From Listeria immobilis (GTDB lineage: Bacteria > Bacillota > Bacilli > Lactobacillales > Listeriaceae): DNA of 64,000 nt. The translations under genes were made by a program, and so were the position numbers. The notes under the pieces are model-generated. The model worked only from the letters and a program-made list of their open reading frames with translations, did not search any database and was not told where the DNA came from. How positions within the stretch are numbered: position 1 is the stretch's first letter; the number at the start of each line of letters is the position of its first letter. The stretch is from assembly GCF_014322765.1 (NCBI RefSeq), contig NZ_JAASTZ010000011.1, positions 40,724-104,723 on the forward strand. The letters run 5' to 3'. This document shows positions 28,971 through 40,905 of this stretch, piece after piece.

Positions 28971-29585
28971 GTGATGAATTTTTTACTTATATTTGTTGGT
29001 TTATTCTTTCTTACATTCATAGGTTTTATTGTTGGGATTATACTACTTATTGTAAGAAAAGAGAAATGGGCTGGAATTATTGCAGCTGGCCTATCAATGG
29101 GAATTGGTTTTTATATTATACTAGGAGGTTTAAACCTGATTACGAGTAGTCTTTTGCAAAGTTTTAGTAATCCTTTCGCGTTTACTTATGATTTAGAAGG
29201 TTATGCAGACGACTATTCTGATGAATATTCCGATGACTTTGTTGATGATTTTATTAATGTAAAATATGGCGAAACTGTAACAATGACAGATGAAAGTTTA
29301 GTTACTGTCTACAAACCAGTCATGTCTCGCGAACAAACAGGTTATGATGTTTATGCTGTAAAAGTTAAAGTGGAAAATCCAAGTACAGAAAAAATAACTT
29401 TCTACTCGGATGATGTATCTTTATTTGATCTTGCGGATGAAGATTATGGAGAAGATGTTACAGAAGAGTATTTAGAAGAAACTATTAATCCAGGAGAAAC
29501 AAAAATTTTAACACTATATTATGAAGTTTACAATTTTGGTCCGTACGATGTGGAGTATGGCGATTACAATTGGACGGAACAGTAA
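28971..29585 (+). CDS. Acidic membrane protein of unknown function
   Basis: I do not recognise this protein. It is 204 aa with two N-terminal membrane segments (about residues 3-27 and 33-58). A striking Asp/Glu/Tyr-rich stretch follows at about 75-95 (repeats of the DDYSDEYSDDF type), and then a beta-rich domain from about 100 to the end. The latter resembles the DUF4352/DUF5067-like immunoglobulin fold (VKVKVENPSTEKITF, ..NPGETKILTLYYEV), which is inference. Start may be GTG 28971 or ATG 28974; AAAGGG lies 7 or 10 bases upstream. It stands alone, opposite in strand to both neighbours. Confidence 0.7.
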   Translation: MMNFLLIFVGLFFLTFIGFIVGIILLIVRKEKWAGIIAAGLSMGIGFYIILGGLNLITSSLLQSFSNPFAFTYDLEGYADDYSDEYSDDFVDDFINVKYGETVTMTDESLVTVYKPVMSREQTGYDVYAVKVKVENPSTEKITFYSDDVSLFDLADEDYGEDVTEEYLEETINPGETKILTLYYEVYNFGPYDVEYGDYNWTEQ

Positions 29586-29587
29586 AA

Positions 29588-29620
29588 AAAATCCCGTACG
29601 CCATTTGGTGTACAGGATTT
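29588..29620. terminator. Bidirectional terminator, membrane protein / era
   Basis: Fourteen-base arms (29588-29601 and 29607-29620) with two mismatches or wobble pairs, an A tract to the left and a T tract to the right. It terminates both convergent genes. Confidence 0.88.
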
Positions 29621-29623
29621 TTT

Positions 29624-30945
<1,322 letters not shown>

Positions 30946-31335
30946 TTATAAAAACATCTGGCAAAAGTATGGTATAAAAATAATTAAACCAATAAAACTA
31001 GCTACAACAGCTGCTAGTAACACTGCTCCTGCTGCAACATCCTTTGCTTTCTTTGCTTCATCTATATATTGTTCTGTAGCTACATCAACAGCCCTTTCAA
31101 TTGCTGTATTGACCATTTCAAGTGTTAATACACCAAAGATGGAAAGTATTAATAAAATCCATTCTGATTTAGTGACATGAAAGAAGAAACCACAAATAAC
31201 AACGGCTAGCGCTGCAAATGTATGAAAACGCATATTCCTCTCTTCTAAAAAAGCTGTTTTTAGTCCAGTGAATGCATGCTGAAATGATTCTGCATAATTT
31301 TTACTACGTTTATACTTTCTATCTTTCAAGTCCAT
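30946..31335 (-). CDS. dgkA: Undecaprenol / diacylglycerol kinase family protein
   Basis: Small integral membrane kinase, 129 aa with three predicted helices after a basic N-terminus. The family motif [12 protein letters not shown] carries the catalytic Glu. Gram-positive members mainly phosphorylate undecaprenol, recycling the cell-wall lipid carrier; that assignment comes from B. subtilis DgkA and is not visible here. The start at 31335 overlaps the 3' end of ybeY by 17 bp, with a weak GGAT site. Usually in this order with ybeY, cdd and era in Firmicutes. Confidence 0.88.
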   Translation of the reverse strand: MDLKDRKYKRSKNYAESFQHAFTGLKTAFLEERNMRFHTFAALAVVICGFFFHVTKSEWILLILSIFGVLTLEMVNTAIERAVDVATEQYIDEAKKAKDVAAGAVLLAAVVASFIGLIIFIPYFCQMFL

Positions 31336-31804
31336 AAGCATCCAACACTTCTTTTTGTAAGCCAAACATAATTTTTTCTTCTTCTGGCTCCATATGATCA
31401 TAACCAAGCAAATGTAATAGTCCGTGAACTGCTAGAAATCCTAATTCTCTTGCTTTTGTATGTCCGTATTCTTGTGCTTGCTCTTCTGCTTTTTCAGTGG
31501 AAATAATAATATCTCCAAGCATTTTTGGTGTTTCTAAATCAAAATCATCCCAGTCGATTTCTGTTTCTCCTTCACCAAGTTCTTCTAGCGCAAAAGAAAT
31601 AACATCCGTTGCTTGATCCTTATTTCGGTAGTCACGATTAATTTCTCGAATACCCTCATTAGTCGTAAAAGTTAAAGATAGTTCGGTTCCTTCGTCAATT
31701 TTTAAATACTCTGCGGCAAATTGCAAAATATTTTCTACCAGTTTTTTATCGTCTGTTGGAAGTTCTTTTGTTTCATCTATTAAATCAATTTCTAAGATTG
31801 GCAT
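31319..31804 (-). CDS. ybeY: Endoribonuclease YbeY
   Basis: Zinc-dependent RNase implicated in rRNA maturation and ribosome quality control, 161 aa. The signature [11 protein letters not shown] (H3xH5xH zinc site) lies near residues 127-137, preceded by the conserved [17 protein letters not shown]. It follows pgpH by 17 bp in the phoH operon and overlaps dgkA. Functional grouping with Era (16S 3'-end processing) is consistent. Confidence 0.95.
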   Translation of the reverse strand: MPILEIDLIDETKELPTDDKKLVENILQFAAEYLKIDEGTELSLTFTTNEGIREINRDYRNKDQATDVISFALEELGEGETEIDWDDFDLETPKMLGDIIISTEKAEEQAQEYGHTKARELGFLAVHGLLHLLGYDHMEPEEEKIMFGLQKEVLDAYGLER

Positions 31805-31821
31805 TTTTTTGCCCTCCTCTT

Positions 31822-33978
31822 TTACTCTTTATCATCAGGATATTGAATTCGTTGATGGTATATTCCATTTAATGTGGCAATTAATGTATCACGAATCATT
31901 CTAATTTCTTTTATCGTAATATCACAATCTGTAAACTGATTATCAAGAAAACGATCTTTAATGATGCCATCAATAATTTCTGTTATTTTCGCCATAGTTG
32001 GTTCAGCGGCAGAACGCACTGCTGCTTCTACGCTATCAGAAATATTTATAATCGCAATTTCTTTCGTTTGTGGTTTTGGACCACTATAACGGTAATCACT
32101 CTCTTTTATGTCTGGATTGGTTTCTTTAGCTTTATAATAAAAATATTTTAGTAGTGTAGTTCCATGATGTTGTAATGCAATATCAATAATTGGCTGTGGC
32201 ATATGATTCTCTTTTAAAATTTCCGCACCATCTTTTGTATGCGAGAGAATTATATCACGACTTTGTTCTGGTGTCAGCCTATCATGTGGATTAATTCCTT
32301 GTAGTTGGTTCTCCACGAAATATGGTGGTCTTAAAGTTTTACCGATATCGTGATAAAAACAACCTACCCGAACGAGTAAACTATTTGCCCCAATTTTATC
32401 TGCACATGCCTCCGCTAAGTTGGCTACCATCATACTGTGGTGATAAGTTCCTGGTGCTTTCATTAAGATTTTTTTCAGTAATGGATGGTTTGGATTGGCA
32501 AGTTCTACTAAACGACTAGCAGTTAGCAACCCAAAAATCGTTTCAAATAATGGAATAATTCCTATACCTAAAATAAATGCTCCAAATCCGCCAACAAATG
32601 CATAACCAAGCGACATCACAGTAGAAAATTGCAAGAGCGAGTTGTTATTAATAAATAATAAAATAAAGACATATCCCATATTAATTAACCCAACCATAAA
32701 TCCAGAAAAGACAATGGCAGAACGTTTGCTATAATCACGTAATGCTACAACACTTGTTACACCACTTAACAAAATGAAAATGGTGATGCCGCTGGTGGAA
32801 TCATTTTGGAAAACAAAAAGACTCGTTGCTGCGATATAAATAACACTTAAAAAGGCATATTTTTCGTTGAGCAAAATTTTAAGTATCATCGGAGCAAAGG
32901 CTGCTGGGAAAAGATAGGAAATATTGGATACTCCTTGGGTTTCTAAGAATAAAATAATCATAAGCATCACAAGTGACGTTACATAAACTGAAGAAAAAAT
33001 AAGCATTGTCTGCATTTTTTTTGCTTTTGATTGTGTTTGTTTTTTGGTGTAAAGAAATAGTAGCGCAGCTAACGCAATAATAAATACAGCAAAGCCAGCG
33101 TATTGTTTTATAGGCATTTTTTGATCAAGTAAATGTAACATATTTAATTGACGATAGGTTTCTCTATCCACAATTTGCCCTTCTTGCACGATAACCTGTC
33201 CTTGCAAGATTTTCACAGGAACAACTGCTTGTGAAGCTTCTTTGCGTCGGTCTTCTGTTTGCTCTCCACTATAAGTTTCATTCGGTACAATGGCATAGGA
33301 AACTAAAGCCTTTGAAACGTTTTTATAATAGGAAGGTATTGCAGAAAGCTCAATATCATCGCGCGCTCTAATTTTAGCAGCATTAAGGTTTTCGTCACGA
33401 ATATTGTCTTCCATTGTTTTTGCTACTTCTGTTGTAATAACTTCTTCCATCGTATTGAAATCTTTGCTATCGGCTTCAAGTAACGTGATAAAAATTTCAT
33501 CCGAAAGATTGGAAGTGATTTTTTCAGATACATTACTAGATAATTTTGTTTTTAAGCTTTTTAGTTTTGCTTCAGTTGAAACTGGTGCTGGTGTGGGCTT
33601 ATTTTCTTTTGCTGCTTTTTCTTTATTTTTAGTATCGGTCTCTTGTGCCTCTGTGTTTACTTCATTTACATATGCAAATAAACTTTTAATGAGAGCCACT
33701 CGATTTTGTCCTGTTTCACGATTGTAGACATAAACATCTTCCACATCATTACTAGCTTTTGTGCGTTCTTCTTTTGTTTTCTCGGTATCCTCTACGGTTT
33801 GTGGAGAACGAATTGTTTTTTCAGCAACTTGGAATAATTTTACATTATAAGACTCTGGTTTGGTCATTTGGCAAATAAGCAAATATGCTATGACAGCGAA
33901 ACAAATTAGGAGTACTGGAAAAAGGTATTTCTTTCCATTTTCGATGTACCAATGTCTCCATTTTTTTGGTAACTTCAC
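31822..33978 (-). CDS. pgpH: Cyclic-di-AMP phosphodiesterase PgpH
   Basis: Membrane phosphodiesterase that hydrolyses c-di-AMP to pApA, 718 aa. It has one N-terminal helix (about 19-37), a large extracytoplasmic 7TMR-HDED domain to about 280 with a Lys/Glu-rich insert, seven membrane helices (about 290-480), and a C-terminal HD domain with H-D-I-G-K near 543 and HTKDGAEIL / ALQHHGTT metal-binding segments. It is the lmo1466 equivalent, characterised in L. monocytogenes as a main c-di-AMP degrader beside PdeA. It lies 15 bp after phoH. Confidence 0.95.
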   Translation of the reverse strand: MKLPKKWRHWYIENGKKYLFPVLLICFAVIAYLLICQMTKPESYNVKLFQVAEKTIRSPQTVEDTEKTKEERTKASNDVEDVYVYNRETGQNRVALIKSLFAYVNEVNTEAQETDTKNKEKAAKENKPTPAPVSTEAKLKSLKTKLSSNVSEKITSNLSDEIFITLLEADSKDFNTMEEVITTEVAKTMEDNIRDENLNAAKIRARDDIELSAIPSYYKNVSKALVSYAIVPNETYSGEQTEDRRKEASQAVVPVKILQGQVIVQEGQIVDRETYRQLNMLHLLDQKMPIKQYAGFAVFIIALAALLFLYTKKQTQSKAKKMQTMLIFSSVYVTSLVMLMIILFLETQGVSNISYLFPAAFAPMILKILLNEKYAFLSVIYIAATSLFVFQNDSTSGITIFILLSGVTSVVALRDYSKRSAIVFSGFMVGLINMGYVFILLFINNNSLLQFSTVMSLGYAFVGGFGAFILGIGIIPLFETIFGLLTASRLVELANPNHPLLKKILMKAPGTYHHSMMVANLAEACADKIGANSLLVRVGCFYHDIGKTLRPPYFVENQLQGINPHDRLTPEQSRDIILSHTKDGAEILKENHMPQPIIDIALQHHGTTLLKYFYYKAKETNPDIKESDYRYSGPKPQTKEIAIINISDSVEAAVRSAAEPTMAKITEIIDGIIKDRFLDNQFTDCDITIKEIRMIRDTLIATLNGIYHQRIQYPDDKE

Positions 33979-33993
33979 ATCTTAGTCTCCTCT

Positions 33994-34953
33994 CTAACTT
34001 TGTTTCCCTTCATACGCTTTAATAATTTCAGCAACAAGAGGGTGTCTGACAACATCATGGTGTTCAAAATAAACAAAACCGATATCTTTTACATCTTTTA
34101 AGACTTGCTCTGCGTTAACAAGACCACTTGTCGCGCCTCTTGGTAAGTCGATTTGCGTCATATCACCATTAACGATCATTTTAGAATCATAACCAAGTCG
34201 AGTTAAAAACATTTTCATTTGAGCGATGGTTGTATTTTGTGCTTCATCAAGAATAACAAAAGCATGATCAAGGGTACGACCTCTCATATAAGCTAGAGGA
34301 GCGATTTCAATGACGCCTCTATCCATTAATCGTGTTGTATGTTCTGTGCCAAAAATATCGTATAACGCATCATATACAGGCCGTAAATAAGGATCTACTT
34401 TTTCTTTTAAATCACCTGGTAAAAATCCTAAACTTTCGCCGGCTTCAACAGCAGGTCTAGTTAATATAATTTTGCTGACATTTCCTTTTTTCCAAGCATC
34501 TACAGCCATAACAACAGCTAAATAGGTTTTCCCAGTCCCAGCTGGCCCGACTCCGAACACAATATCATGTTTTTTTATCATTTGAATATACGTTCTTTGG
34601 CCAAATGTTTTTGGTCTAATCGGTGTTCCTTTTGCATTTTTAGTAATTTCTTCTTCAAATAATGTATGGAAATATATCAGTGTTCCATTTTTTTGCATTT
34701 TTACAGCTTGCGCAATATCACGTCCATCAATATGAATGCCCCGTTTCACTGTTAAGATTAATTCTTCTAAAACTGCTGTTGTGTGTTGGACTGCTTCTTC
34801 ATCACCGGTAATTGACAGGGCTTCCCCTCGTGTAATAATTTTTACTTGAAGTAATTCTTCTAAAAGTTCTATATTCTTATTGTTAGTGCCGAATAAATCT
34901 TGGATATTAGTATCATCTGTTAATTCGACTATTTCATTAAATTCATTTAGCAT
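33994..34953 (-). CDS. phoH: PhoH-like ATPase
   Basis: P-loop ATPase of 319 aa, the YlxR/PhoH type associated with RNA metabolism. Walker A is GPAGTGKTYLA near residue 136 and Walker B is ALDHAFVILDEAQN-like, with ARTNT-free switch MKMFLTRLG. The N-terminal region (to about 110) is a KH-like nucleic-acid fold. The exact function is unknown. First gene of phoH-pgpH-ybeY-dgkA-cdd-era, with a promoter about 45 bp upstream. Confidence 0.9.
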   Translation of the reverse strand: MLNEFNEIVELTDDTNIQDLFGTNNKNIELLEELLQVKIITRGEALSITGDEEAVQHTTAVLEELILTVKRGIHIDGRDIAQAVKMQKNGTLIYFHTLFEEEITKNAKGTPIRPKTFGQRTYIQMIKKHDIVFGVGPAGTGKTYLAVVMAVDAWKKGNVSKIILTRPAVEAGESLGFLPGDLKEKVDPYLRPVYDALYDIFGTEHTTRLMDRGVIEIAPLAYMRGRTLDHAFVILDEAQNTTIAQMKMFLTRLGYDSKMIVNGDMTQIDLPRGATSGLVNAEQVLKDVKDIGFVYFEHHDVVRHPLVAEIIKAYEGKQS

Positions 34954-34995
34954 TGGCTAACCCCTTCACCTGTTATAAGTGCCTTGTTTAGTTAC

Positions 34996-35018
34996 ATTAT
35001 ACACGAAACTTACGTAGT
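34996..35018 (-). promoter_or_regulatory. Promoter of the phoH-era operon
   Basis: Consensus -10 TATAAT (34996-35001) on the minus strand. The best -35 at 17 bp is TTTTCA, four of six matches. Confidence 0.6.
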
Positions 35019-35070
35019 TGAAAAACGAAGCGATGATAATAAACGAATTCTTCATAAAAACAAATACAAA

Positions 35071-35112
35071 AAAACAGGAATCCCTCGTAAAATACGAAGG
35101 TATCCTGTTTTT
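35071..35112 (-). terminator. Terminator after yqeY
   Basis: Arms built on AAAACAGGAT-CC-TTCG and complement around a short loop, with an A tract on the left and a T tract on the right; on the minus strand it ends in a run of T. It ends rpsU-yqeY. Confidence 0.88.
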
Positions 35113-35140
35113 TTACGTTTCAAAACTAGATTGAATTAGT

Positions 35141-35587
35141 TTATGAAAGATATTTTTTTACGAATTGGTTCACTGCACCACCATCAGCTTTGCCTTTTAC
35201 TTTAGGCATTATAGCAGACATTACTTTGCCAAAATCAGCTTTAGTAGATGCGCCAACTTCATCGATCGTTGCTTTCACAATATTCTCAAGCTCTTCAGGA
35301 GTCAATTGTTTTGGCGCGTAGTCCTTAACAATGACAATCTCGGAACGGACTTTATCAGAAAGGTCGTCACGTCCAGCTTTTTCAAATTCAGACAGAGAAT
35401 CTCTGCGTTGTTTGAGTTCGCGGGAAATAACGGTTACTTCATCATCCGAAGTAAGATCTTTCACACCTTGGTGAATTGCTTCGTTTTGTAAAGCTGCTTT
35501 CAACATGCGAATAACAGAAAGTTTTTCTTTCTCTTTATCGCGCATCGCTTGCTTCATATCTTCATTTAACTTGTCAAGCAGTGTCAA
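35141..35587 (-). CDS. yqeY: GatB/YqeY domain protein
   Basis: Small protein of 148 aa consisting of a YqeY helical domain like the tail of GatB, which binds tRNA; a tRNA-related role is inferred. Conserved segments are [28 protein letters not shown] (in part) and the C-terminal [17 protein letters not shown]. The start is likely TTG 35587 (LTLLDKLN), matching B. subtilis YqeY; the ATG at 35596 is only two bases from the AAAAGG site. It follows rpsU by 19 bp. Confidence 0.87.
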   Translation of the reverse strand: MTLLDKLNEDMKQAMRDKEKEKLSVIRMLKAALQNEAIHQGVKDLTSDDEVTVISRELKQRRDSLSEFEKAGRDDLSDKVRSEIVIVKDYAPKQLTPEELENIVKATIDEVGASTKADFGKVMSAIMPKVKGKADGGAVNQFVKKYLS

Positions 35588-35606
35588 CGAAATCATCGCC
35601 TTTTAA

Positions 35607-35780
35607 TTAGAATTTGCGTTTTCTTGCTGCTTCGGATTTTTTCTTACGTTTTACGCTTGGTTTTTCATAAAATTCGCGCTTTCTGGATTCTTGCAAAGTT
35701 CCACTTTTGGAAACAGTACGTTTAAAGCGACGAAGAGCATCTTCAAGCGATTCGTTTTTACGAACTACTGTTTTTGACAT
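35607..35780 (-). CDS. rpsU: 30S ribosomal protein S21
   Basis: Small basic ribosomal protein of 57 aa. The sequence [17 protein letters not shown] and the basic [13 protein letters not shown] tail are typical. The start is ATG 35780 with GGGAGGGAAAG immediately before; the longer frame to 35813 reads through the ribosome-binding site. It has a near-consensus promoter about 130 bp upstream and is followed by yqeY. Confidence 0.97.
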
Positions 35781-35911
35781 CTCTCTTTCCCTCCCTCCGG
35801 CACTTACATGCACTCACTTAAATCCTTCATTTAAGTTCCAGAATAGGACATAACGGAAAATAAATTATGAATTATTCTGAAGTAATGCAGATAAGCATTC
35901 ACTCATTAAAA

Positions 35912-35940
35912 ATTATATACGAAACATCGGGCATCGTCAA
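35912..35940 (-). promoter_or_regulatory. rpsU promoter
   Basis: Minus strand -35 TTGACG (35935-35940), 17-bp spacer, -10 TATAAT (35912-35917). It leaves a leader of about 125 nt that includes 7-bp complementary arms CAGAATA / TATTCTG. Confidence 0.85.
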
Positions 35941-35977
35941 CATGAAATCGTTAACTTTCGCATAAAACTTTGAAATG

Positions 35978-36745
35978 TTAGCTGTTTTTATTTTTTGATA
36001 AATCAAAATAGAATGATGCTGCTGATAAAACATAAAGCGGAGCGGTTTCTGTTCTTAAAATTCTTGGTCCAAGTCCAGCAAGTTTTATGTTTATTTGTTG
36101 CATTAATTGTAGTTCTTTTTCGCTAATACCGCCTTCTGGTCCAAAAATACACAAAACTGACTGTCCGGGTTGGATTGTTTGAAACAGATGAAAGAGCGTG
36201 CTATCCTCGCCTTCTCTAGCACTTTCTTCATATGCTGCGATAACATAGTCGTAATCAGCATGCAAAGTTATTAAATCTTTCAAACTCGCTGCATACTGAA
36301 CTTGTGGGATTAATGTACGGTGTGATTGTTCCGCTGCTTCTTGAGAAATTTTTTGAAGACGCTCTACTTTTTTGACGACTTTTTTTTCGTCCCATTTTAC
36401 TACAGAACGTTCTGCTTTAAAAGGGACAAATTTGTGTGCTCCAAGTTCTGTGCTTTTTTGGATGATGAGTTCGAGTTTATCACCTTTTGGCAACCCGCTT
36501 GCAATCGTGATTTTAATAGGTAATTCTGTATCTTCAGTCAACCATTTGACTAGGCTTAATAACACTTCATCCTCATTAATAGCTGTGATAGCAGCAATAC
36601 AAGTTTTTTTGCTAGGAAAAACGATAAATACTTGGTCGGATACTTTCATTCGCATAACTCTTGTAATATGATGAAAATTTTCTCCTGCTATACTTAATGT
36701 GTCATGGTCATTTTCCAACTCATTTGCTACGAAATAACGCTGCAT
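35978..36745 (-). CDS. rsmE: 16S rRNA m3U1498 methyltransferase
   Basis: SPOUT-class methyltransferase modifying U1498 of 16S rRNA, 255 aa. An N-terminal PUA-like domain (HHITRVMRMKVSDQV) is followed by the knotted catalytic domain with GPEGGISEKEL and LGPRILRTETA. It follows prmA with no gap, as in the B. subtilis dnaK operon. No mtaB-like gene follows; rpsU with its own promoter comes next. Confidence 0.95.
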   Translation of the reverse strand: MQRYFVANELENDHDTLSIAGENFHHITRVMRMKVSDQVFIVFPSKKTCIAAITAINEDEVLLSLVKWLTEDTELPIKITIASGLPKGDKLELIIQKSTELGAHKFVPFKAERSVVKWDEKKVVKKVERLQKISQEAAEQSHRTLIPQVQYAASLKDLITLHADYDYVIAAYEESAREGEDSTLFHLFQTIQPGQSVLCIFGPEGGISEKELQLMQQINIKLAGLGPRILRTETAPLYVLSAASFYFDLSKNKNS

Positions 36746-37690
36746 TTATTCCACTCCTCGTTTGGAAATAATCGCAACCCAGTCCCCTTGTTGCTCGATT
36801 TTTTCGATAATCAGTCCAGCGTTTTTTAATGCTGCTTCTACTACTTCTGCTTTTTCTTTAATAATTCCGGAAGCGATAAAAATCCCACCAGGTTTAAGTG
36901 CCATATATACGTCTTCAGTGAAAAGTAAAATGACTTCAGCTAAAATGTTAGCGACAACAATATCGACATTTGTTTTATTGATATCTTGGAGAAGGTTATT
37001 TTGTTTCACTGTAATAATATGTTCTGTTTTATTTAAACGAATATTTTCTTCCGCTGAGCGAGTTGCAATTTCATCCAGATCTGTTGCTAAAATTGACTTT
37101 GCGCCCAGTTTAGCGCTAGCAATACTTAACACGCCAGAACCTGTTCCTACATCAATAATGACATCATCTGGCTGCATATAATCACTCAAAGCACGGATAC
37201 AAAGTTGGGTTGTCGGATGAGTCCCTGTACCAAATGCCATTCCCGGGTCTAATTCAATAATTAGCTCATTTTCAGAAGGTGTATAGGATTCCCAACTAGG
37301 TACAATTGTAATTCTATCTGTAATTTGAACGGGATGGTAATATTTCTTCCAGGCAGTAGCCCAATCTTCATCATTTACATCATTTACTACGAATTGGAAC
37401 TTCCCAAGTGGAATATCAAATGAAGTTAAATTTCTAAGCGTTTTTTCGATTTCTGGGATTTGCTCTACGAATTCTGTCGTTTTTAAAAAATAAGCTTTAA
37501 TAATAACGCCATCTTCTGGATAATCTTCTCGTTTTAATGCATAGATTTCACCGAATTTATCTTCTCGTTCACGCAAAAAATCAGCTATATCTTCAATGGA
37601 TACTCCTGCCGCTCCATATTCAGTAAGGACATTTGCAACAGGTTCTACTGCTTCGTTTGTTGTATGAACTTCGACTTCTGACCATTCCAT
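36746..37690 (-). CDS. prmA: Ribosomal protein L11 methyltransferase
   Basis: SAM-dependent methyltransferase trimethylating ribosomal protein L11, 314 aa. The substrate-recognition domain (to about 120) precedes the Rossmann domain with [28 protein letters not shown] and [10 protein letters not shown]. It follows dnaJ across a terminator-like hairpin and abuts rsmE, the B. subtilis arrangement. Confidence 0.96.
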   Translation of the reverse strand: MEWSEVEVHTTNEAVEPVANVLTEYGAAGVSIEDIADFLREREDKFGEIYALKREDYPEDGVIIKAYFLKTTEFVEQIPEIEKTLRNLTSFDIPLGKFQFVVNDVNDEDWATAWKKYYHPVQITDRITIVPSWESYTPSENELIIELDPGMAFGTGTHPTTQLCIRALSDYMQPDDVIIDVGTGSGVLSIASAKLGAKSILATDLDEIATRSAEENIRLNKTEHIITVKQNNLLQDINKTNVDIVVANILAEVILLFTEDVYMALKPGGIFIASGIIKEKAEVVEAALKNAGLIIEKIEQQGDWVAIISKRGVE

Positions 37691-37718
37691 TTTTTAACAC
37701 TCCTTTAGTATGTAGAAA

Positions 37719-37753
37719 AGGTCGATGGTTGCTTTTCACACAACTATCGACCT
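37719..37753 (-). terminator. Hairpin between dnaJ and prmA
   Basis: Thirteen-bp arms (37719-37731 and 37741-37753, one mismatch), followed on the minus strand by TTTTC. It probably acts as a partial terminator separating the chaperone genes from prmA-rsmE. Confidence 0.7.
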
Positions 37754-37762
37754 CACCGTTCA

Positions 37763-38890
37763 TCAATCGCCTTTAAAAGCTCGTTTCATTTTGTCAAAAA
37801 ATCCGGATGTTTGCTCATCTACTTTATCTCCAGTAGTGGAAGCAAAGTCACGTAGAATTTCTTTTTGTTTATCGTCTAATTTTTTTGGAACGATTACTTT
37901 GACAATGACATGTTGATCGCCAGTACCATTACCACGAAGATGTGGAACACCTTTACCACGCAGGCGGAAAGTCGTTCCCGTTTGTGTACCATTAGGGATT
38001 TTCAAACGAACTTTTCCGTGAACAGTAGGTACATCAATCTCATCGCCTAATGTAGCCTGTACAAATGTAATTGGTACTTCTACATAAATATCATCTGCTT
38101 CTCGTTCGAAAAATTCATCTGGAATGACCACAAATACAACATATAGGTCGCCACTTGGTCCACCGTTAATGCCAGCTTCACCTTCACCAGATACGCGCAT
38201 TTGTTGGCCGTCATTCACACCAGCTGGAACTTTAACTTTAATTTTCTTCGTTTTAGTTACACGGCCTTTACCGTGACATGTGGAACATTTTTCTTTAATT
38301 TCTTTTCCTGTACCATTACAGTATTGACATGTACGTTTGTTTACTACGCGGCCAAATGGGGTATTTTGTTCAACATTGATAGAACCTTTCCCACCACAAT
38401 GGCTACATTTTTCTGGTGAAGTACCAGGTTTTGCGCCAGAACCATGACAAGTATCACAATTTTCTTCGCGAGGGATTTCGATTTCTGCATCTTTACCAAA
38501 AATAGCTTCTTTGAATTTAAGACGCATTGTATATTGCAAATCGCTACCTTGTCTAGGTGCGTTAGGATCTTGTTGTCGCCCTCCACCACCAAAGAACGTA
38601 TCAAAAATATCTTCAAATCCAGAGAATCCACCACTGCTATAACCACCAGCGCCACCGCCAAAACCTTGATTTGGATCTACATGACCATATTGATCATATT
38701 GCGCGCGTTTTTGGGTGTCACTTAAAACTTCATAGGCTTCAGATATTTCTTTAAATTTTTCATCGGCTCCTGCTTCTTTATTTATGTCCGGATGATACTG
38801 TTTGGACAGTTTCCGGTAAGCTTTTTTTATTTCGTCCGCTGAGGCGCTTTTGGAAACACCAAGCACTTCATAATAATCTCGTTTTGCCAT
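37763..38890 (-). CDS. dnaJ: Chaperone DnaJ
   Basis: Hsp40 cochaperone stimulating DnaK ATPase, 375 aa. The J domain (1-70) has the HPD tripeptide in QYHPDINK, followed by a Gly/Phe-rich linker. The zinc domain has four CxxCxGxG repeats ([32 protein letters not shown]), and two C-terminal substrate-binding domains end the protein. Downstream of dnaK in the CIRCE-controlled operon. Confidence 0.98.
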   Translation of the reverse strand: MAKRDYYEVLGVSKSASADEIKKAYRKLSKQYHPDINKEAGADEKFKEISEAYEVLSDTQKRAQYDQYGHVDPNQGFGGGAGGYSSGGFSGFEDIFDTFFGGGGRQQDPNAPRQGSDLQYTMRLKFKEAIFGKDAEIEIPREENCDTCHGSGAKPGTSPEKCSHCGGKGSINVEQNTPFGRVVNKRTCQYCNGTGKEIKEKCSTCHGKGRVTKTKKIKVKVPAGVNDGQQMRVSGEGEAGINGGPSGDLYVVFVVIPDEFFEREADDIYVEVPITFVQATLGDEIDVPTVHGKVRLKIPNGTQTGTTFRLRGKGVPHLRGNGTGDQHVIVKVIVPKKLDDKQKEILRDFASTTGDKVDEQTSGFFDKMKRAFKGD

Positions 38891-38981
38891 CCGCCATCAC
38901 TCCTGTCCATAATATATTTTATAGTCCTAACGTATTGTAACATTTGAAAGAGATGTTGTAAAAACTTTATTTCAGATAAAA

Positions 38982-39007
38982 AGCCAAAGCCACAGTAGAC
39001 TTTGACT
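38982..39007 (-). terminator. Hairpin between dnaK and dnaJ
   Basis: Eight-bp stem (38982-38989 and 39000-39007, one G-U pair) followed on the minus strand by TTTTTAT. Likely a partial terminator that lowers dnaJ relative to dnaK. Confidence 0.7.
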
Positions 39008-39031
39008 CATTATCCTTAGCTTTTTTTATTA

Positions 39032-40873
39032 TTATTTGTTTTCTTTATCGTCGTCATTTACTTCTTCAAATTCAGCATCTACTACATCGTCATTTTGAGG
39101 AGCTTCTTGTCCTTCTGCACCAGCAGTTGCTTGTTGTTCTGCTGCAGCTTGTTCGTACAATTTAACAGATAGATTTTGAACGATTTCGTTTAAGCTGTCT
39201 GTTTTTTCTTTAATTACATCGAAATCTTCCCCTTTAAGGGCTTCTTGTAGTTCATCGCGAGCTGCTTCTGCTTTTTTCACTTCTTCTTCGTCTACTTTGC
39301 CTTCTAGTTCTTTCAATGTTTTATCTACAGTGAATACTAATTGGTCAGCATTGTTACGAAGTTCTGCATTTTCTTTGTTCTTTTTATCTTCTTCTGCATT
39401 TGCTTCTGCATCTTGAACCATTTTTTCGATTTCTTCGTCTGTTAAACCTGAAGAAGATTTAATAACGATATTTTGTTCTTTACCAGTTCCAAGGTCTTTC
39501 GCACGAACTGTTACGATACCATTTTTATCAATATCAAAGGATACTTCAATTTGTGGAATTCCACGTGGTGCTGCTGGAATATCTGCTAATTGGAAGCGAC
39601 CTAATGTTTTATTATCTTTCGCCATTGGACGTTCACCTTGAAGCACATGGATATCTACGGCTGGTTGATTATCAGCTGCTGTAGAGAATGTTTGTGATTT
39701 AGATGTTGGAATAGTTGTATTACGTTCGATAAGTGTAGTCATCACACCACCCATTGTTTCAATACCAAGAGATAATGGAGTTACATCAAGTAGGACAACA
39801 TCTTTTACATCACCAGTGATTACGCCACCTTGAATTGCTGCACCCATTGCTACAACTTCATCCGGGTTTACACCTTTATGAGGTTCTTTGCCTAATTCTT
39901 TTTTGATTGTTTCTTGAACTGCAGGAATACGAGTAGATCCACCAACTAAAATTACTTGGTCAATATCGCTTGCAGAAAGGTTTGCATCTTTTAACGCTTG
40001 ACGAGTTGGTGCGATAGTACGCTCTACTAAGTCATGTGTTAATTCATCAAATTTAGCACGAGTAAGGGTTACTTCTAAGTGAAGTGGACCGGCTTCTCCA
40101 GCTGTAATAAATGGTAAGGAAATTTGTGTGCTTGTCACGCCAGAAAGATCTTTTTTCGCTTTTTCAGCAGCATCTTTCAAACGTTGTAGCGCCATTTTAT
40201 CTTGGCTTAAATCAATGCCATTATCTTTTTTAAATTCAGCAACTAGATAGTCGATGATTTTTTTATCAAAGTCATCTCCACCTAATTCATTGTCACCAGC
40301 AGTGGAATGTACTTCGAATACGCCATCACCTAGTTCTAAGATAGATACGTCAAATGTACCACCACCAAGGTCAAATACAAGGATTGTTTGGTCTGTTTCT
40401 GTTTTATCCATACCATAAGCAAGTGCTGCTGCTGTAGGTTCGTTAATAATACGCTCTACTTCAAGTCCAGCAATTTTACCAGCATCTTTTGTTGCTTGAC
40501 GTTGTGCATCGTTAAAATAAGCAGGAACAGTAATAACAGCTTTATCTACTGTTTCACCAAGATAATCTTCTGCATAACTTTTTAGGTATTGAAGGATAAT
40601 GGCGCTAATTTCTTGTGGAGAATAGTCTTTTCCTTCAATTGTTTCTTTATAATTGGTACCCATGTGGCGTTTGATGGAACTTACTGTATTAGGATTTGTA
40701 ATAGCAGCACGTTTCGCTACTTCCCCTACTTGACGTTCGCCATTTTTAAAGCCTAAAACAGAAGGAGTAGTACGTGCGCCTTCTGGATTTGTAATGATTT
40801 TTGCTTCTCCGCCTTCTAATACTGCTACTGCAGAGTTTGTTGTACCTAAGTCAATTCCGATAATTTTACTCAT
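39032..40873 (-). CDS. dnaK: Chaperone DnaK (Hsp70)
   Basis: ATP-dependent Hsp70 chaperone, 613 aa. The ATPase domain shows [21 protein letters not shown] and [10 protein letters not shown]. The substrate domain follows from about 385, and the C-terminal lid ends in an acidic [15 protein letters not shown] tail. Like other Gram-positive DnaK proteins it lacks a segment in the N-terminal lobe relative to E. coli. Third gene of hrcA-grpE-dnaK-dnaJ. Confidence 0.99.
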   Translation of the reverse strand: MSKIIGIDLGTTNSAVAVLEGGEAKIITNPEGARTTPSVLGFKNGERQVGEVAKRAAITNPNTVSSIKRHMGTNYKETIEGKDYSPQEISAIILQYLKSYAEDYLGETVDKAVITVPAYFNDAQRQATKDAGKIAGLEVERIINEPTAAALAYGMDKTETDQTILVFDLGGGTFDVSILELGDGVFEVHSTAGDNELGGDDFDKKIIDYLVAEFKKDNGIDLSQDKMALQRLKDAAEKAKKDLSGVTSTQISLPFITAGEAGPLHLEVTLTRAKFDELTHDLVERTIAPTRQALKDANLSASDIDQVILVGGSTRIPAVQETIKKELGKEPHKGVNPDEVVAMGAAIQGGVITGDVKDVVLLDVTPLSLGIETMGGVMTTLIERNTTIPTSKSQTFSTAADNQPAVDIHVLQGERPMAKDNKTLGRFQLADIPAAPRGIPQIEVSFDIDKNGIVTVRAKDLGTGKEQNIVIKSSSGLTDEEIEKMVQDAEANAEEDKKNKENAELRNNADQLVFTVDKTLKELEGKVDEEEVKKAEAARDELQEALKGEDFDVIKEKTDSLNEIVQNLSVKLYEQAAAEQQATAGAEGQEAPQNDDVVDAEFEEVNDDDKENK

Positions 40874-40905
40874 TGTTATTTCCTCCTGTGAATTTAGTAA
40901 GATTT

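Noticed and set aside
33590..33680. Low-complexity segment in pgpH considered as a possible insertion
   Set aside because: It keeps the reading frame and encodes a Lys/Glu-rich stretch in the extracytoplasmic domain; no flanking repeats are present.
35814..35977. Possible structured RNA in the rpsU leader
   Set aside because: Only a 7-bp complementary pair is visible, and no known ribosomal leader class could be matched.
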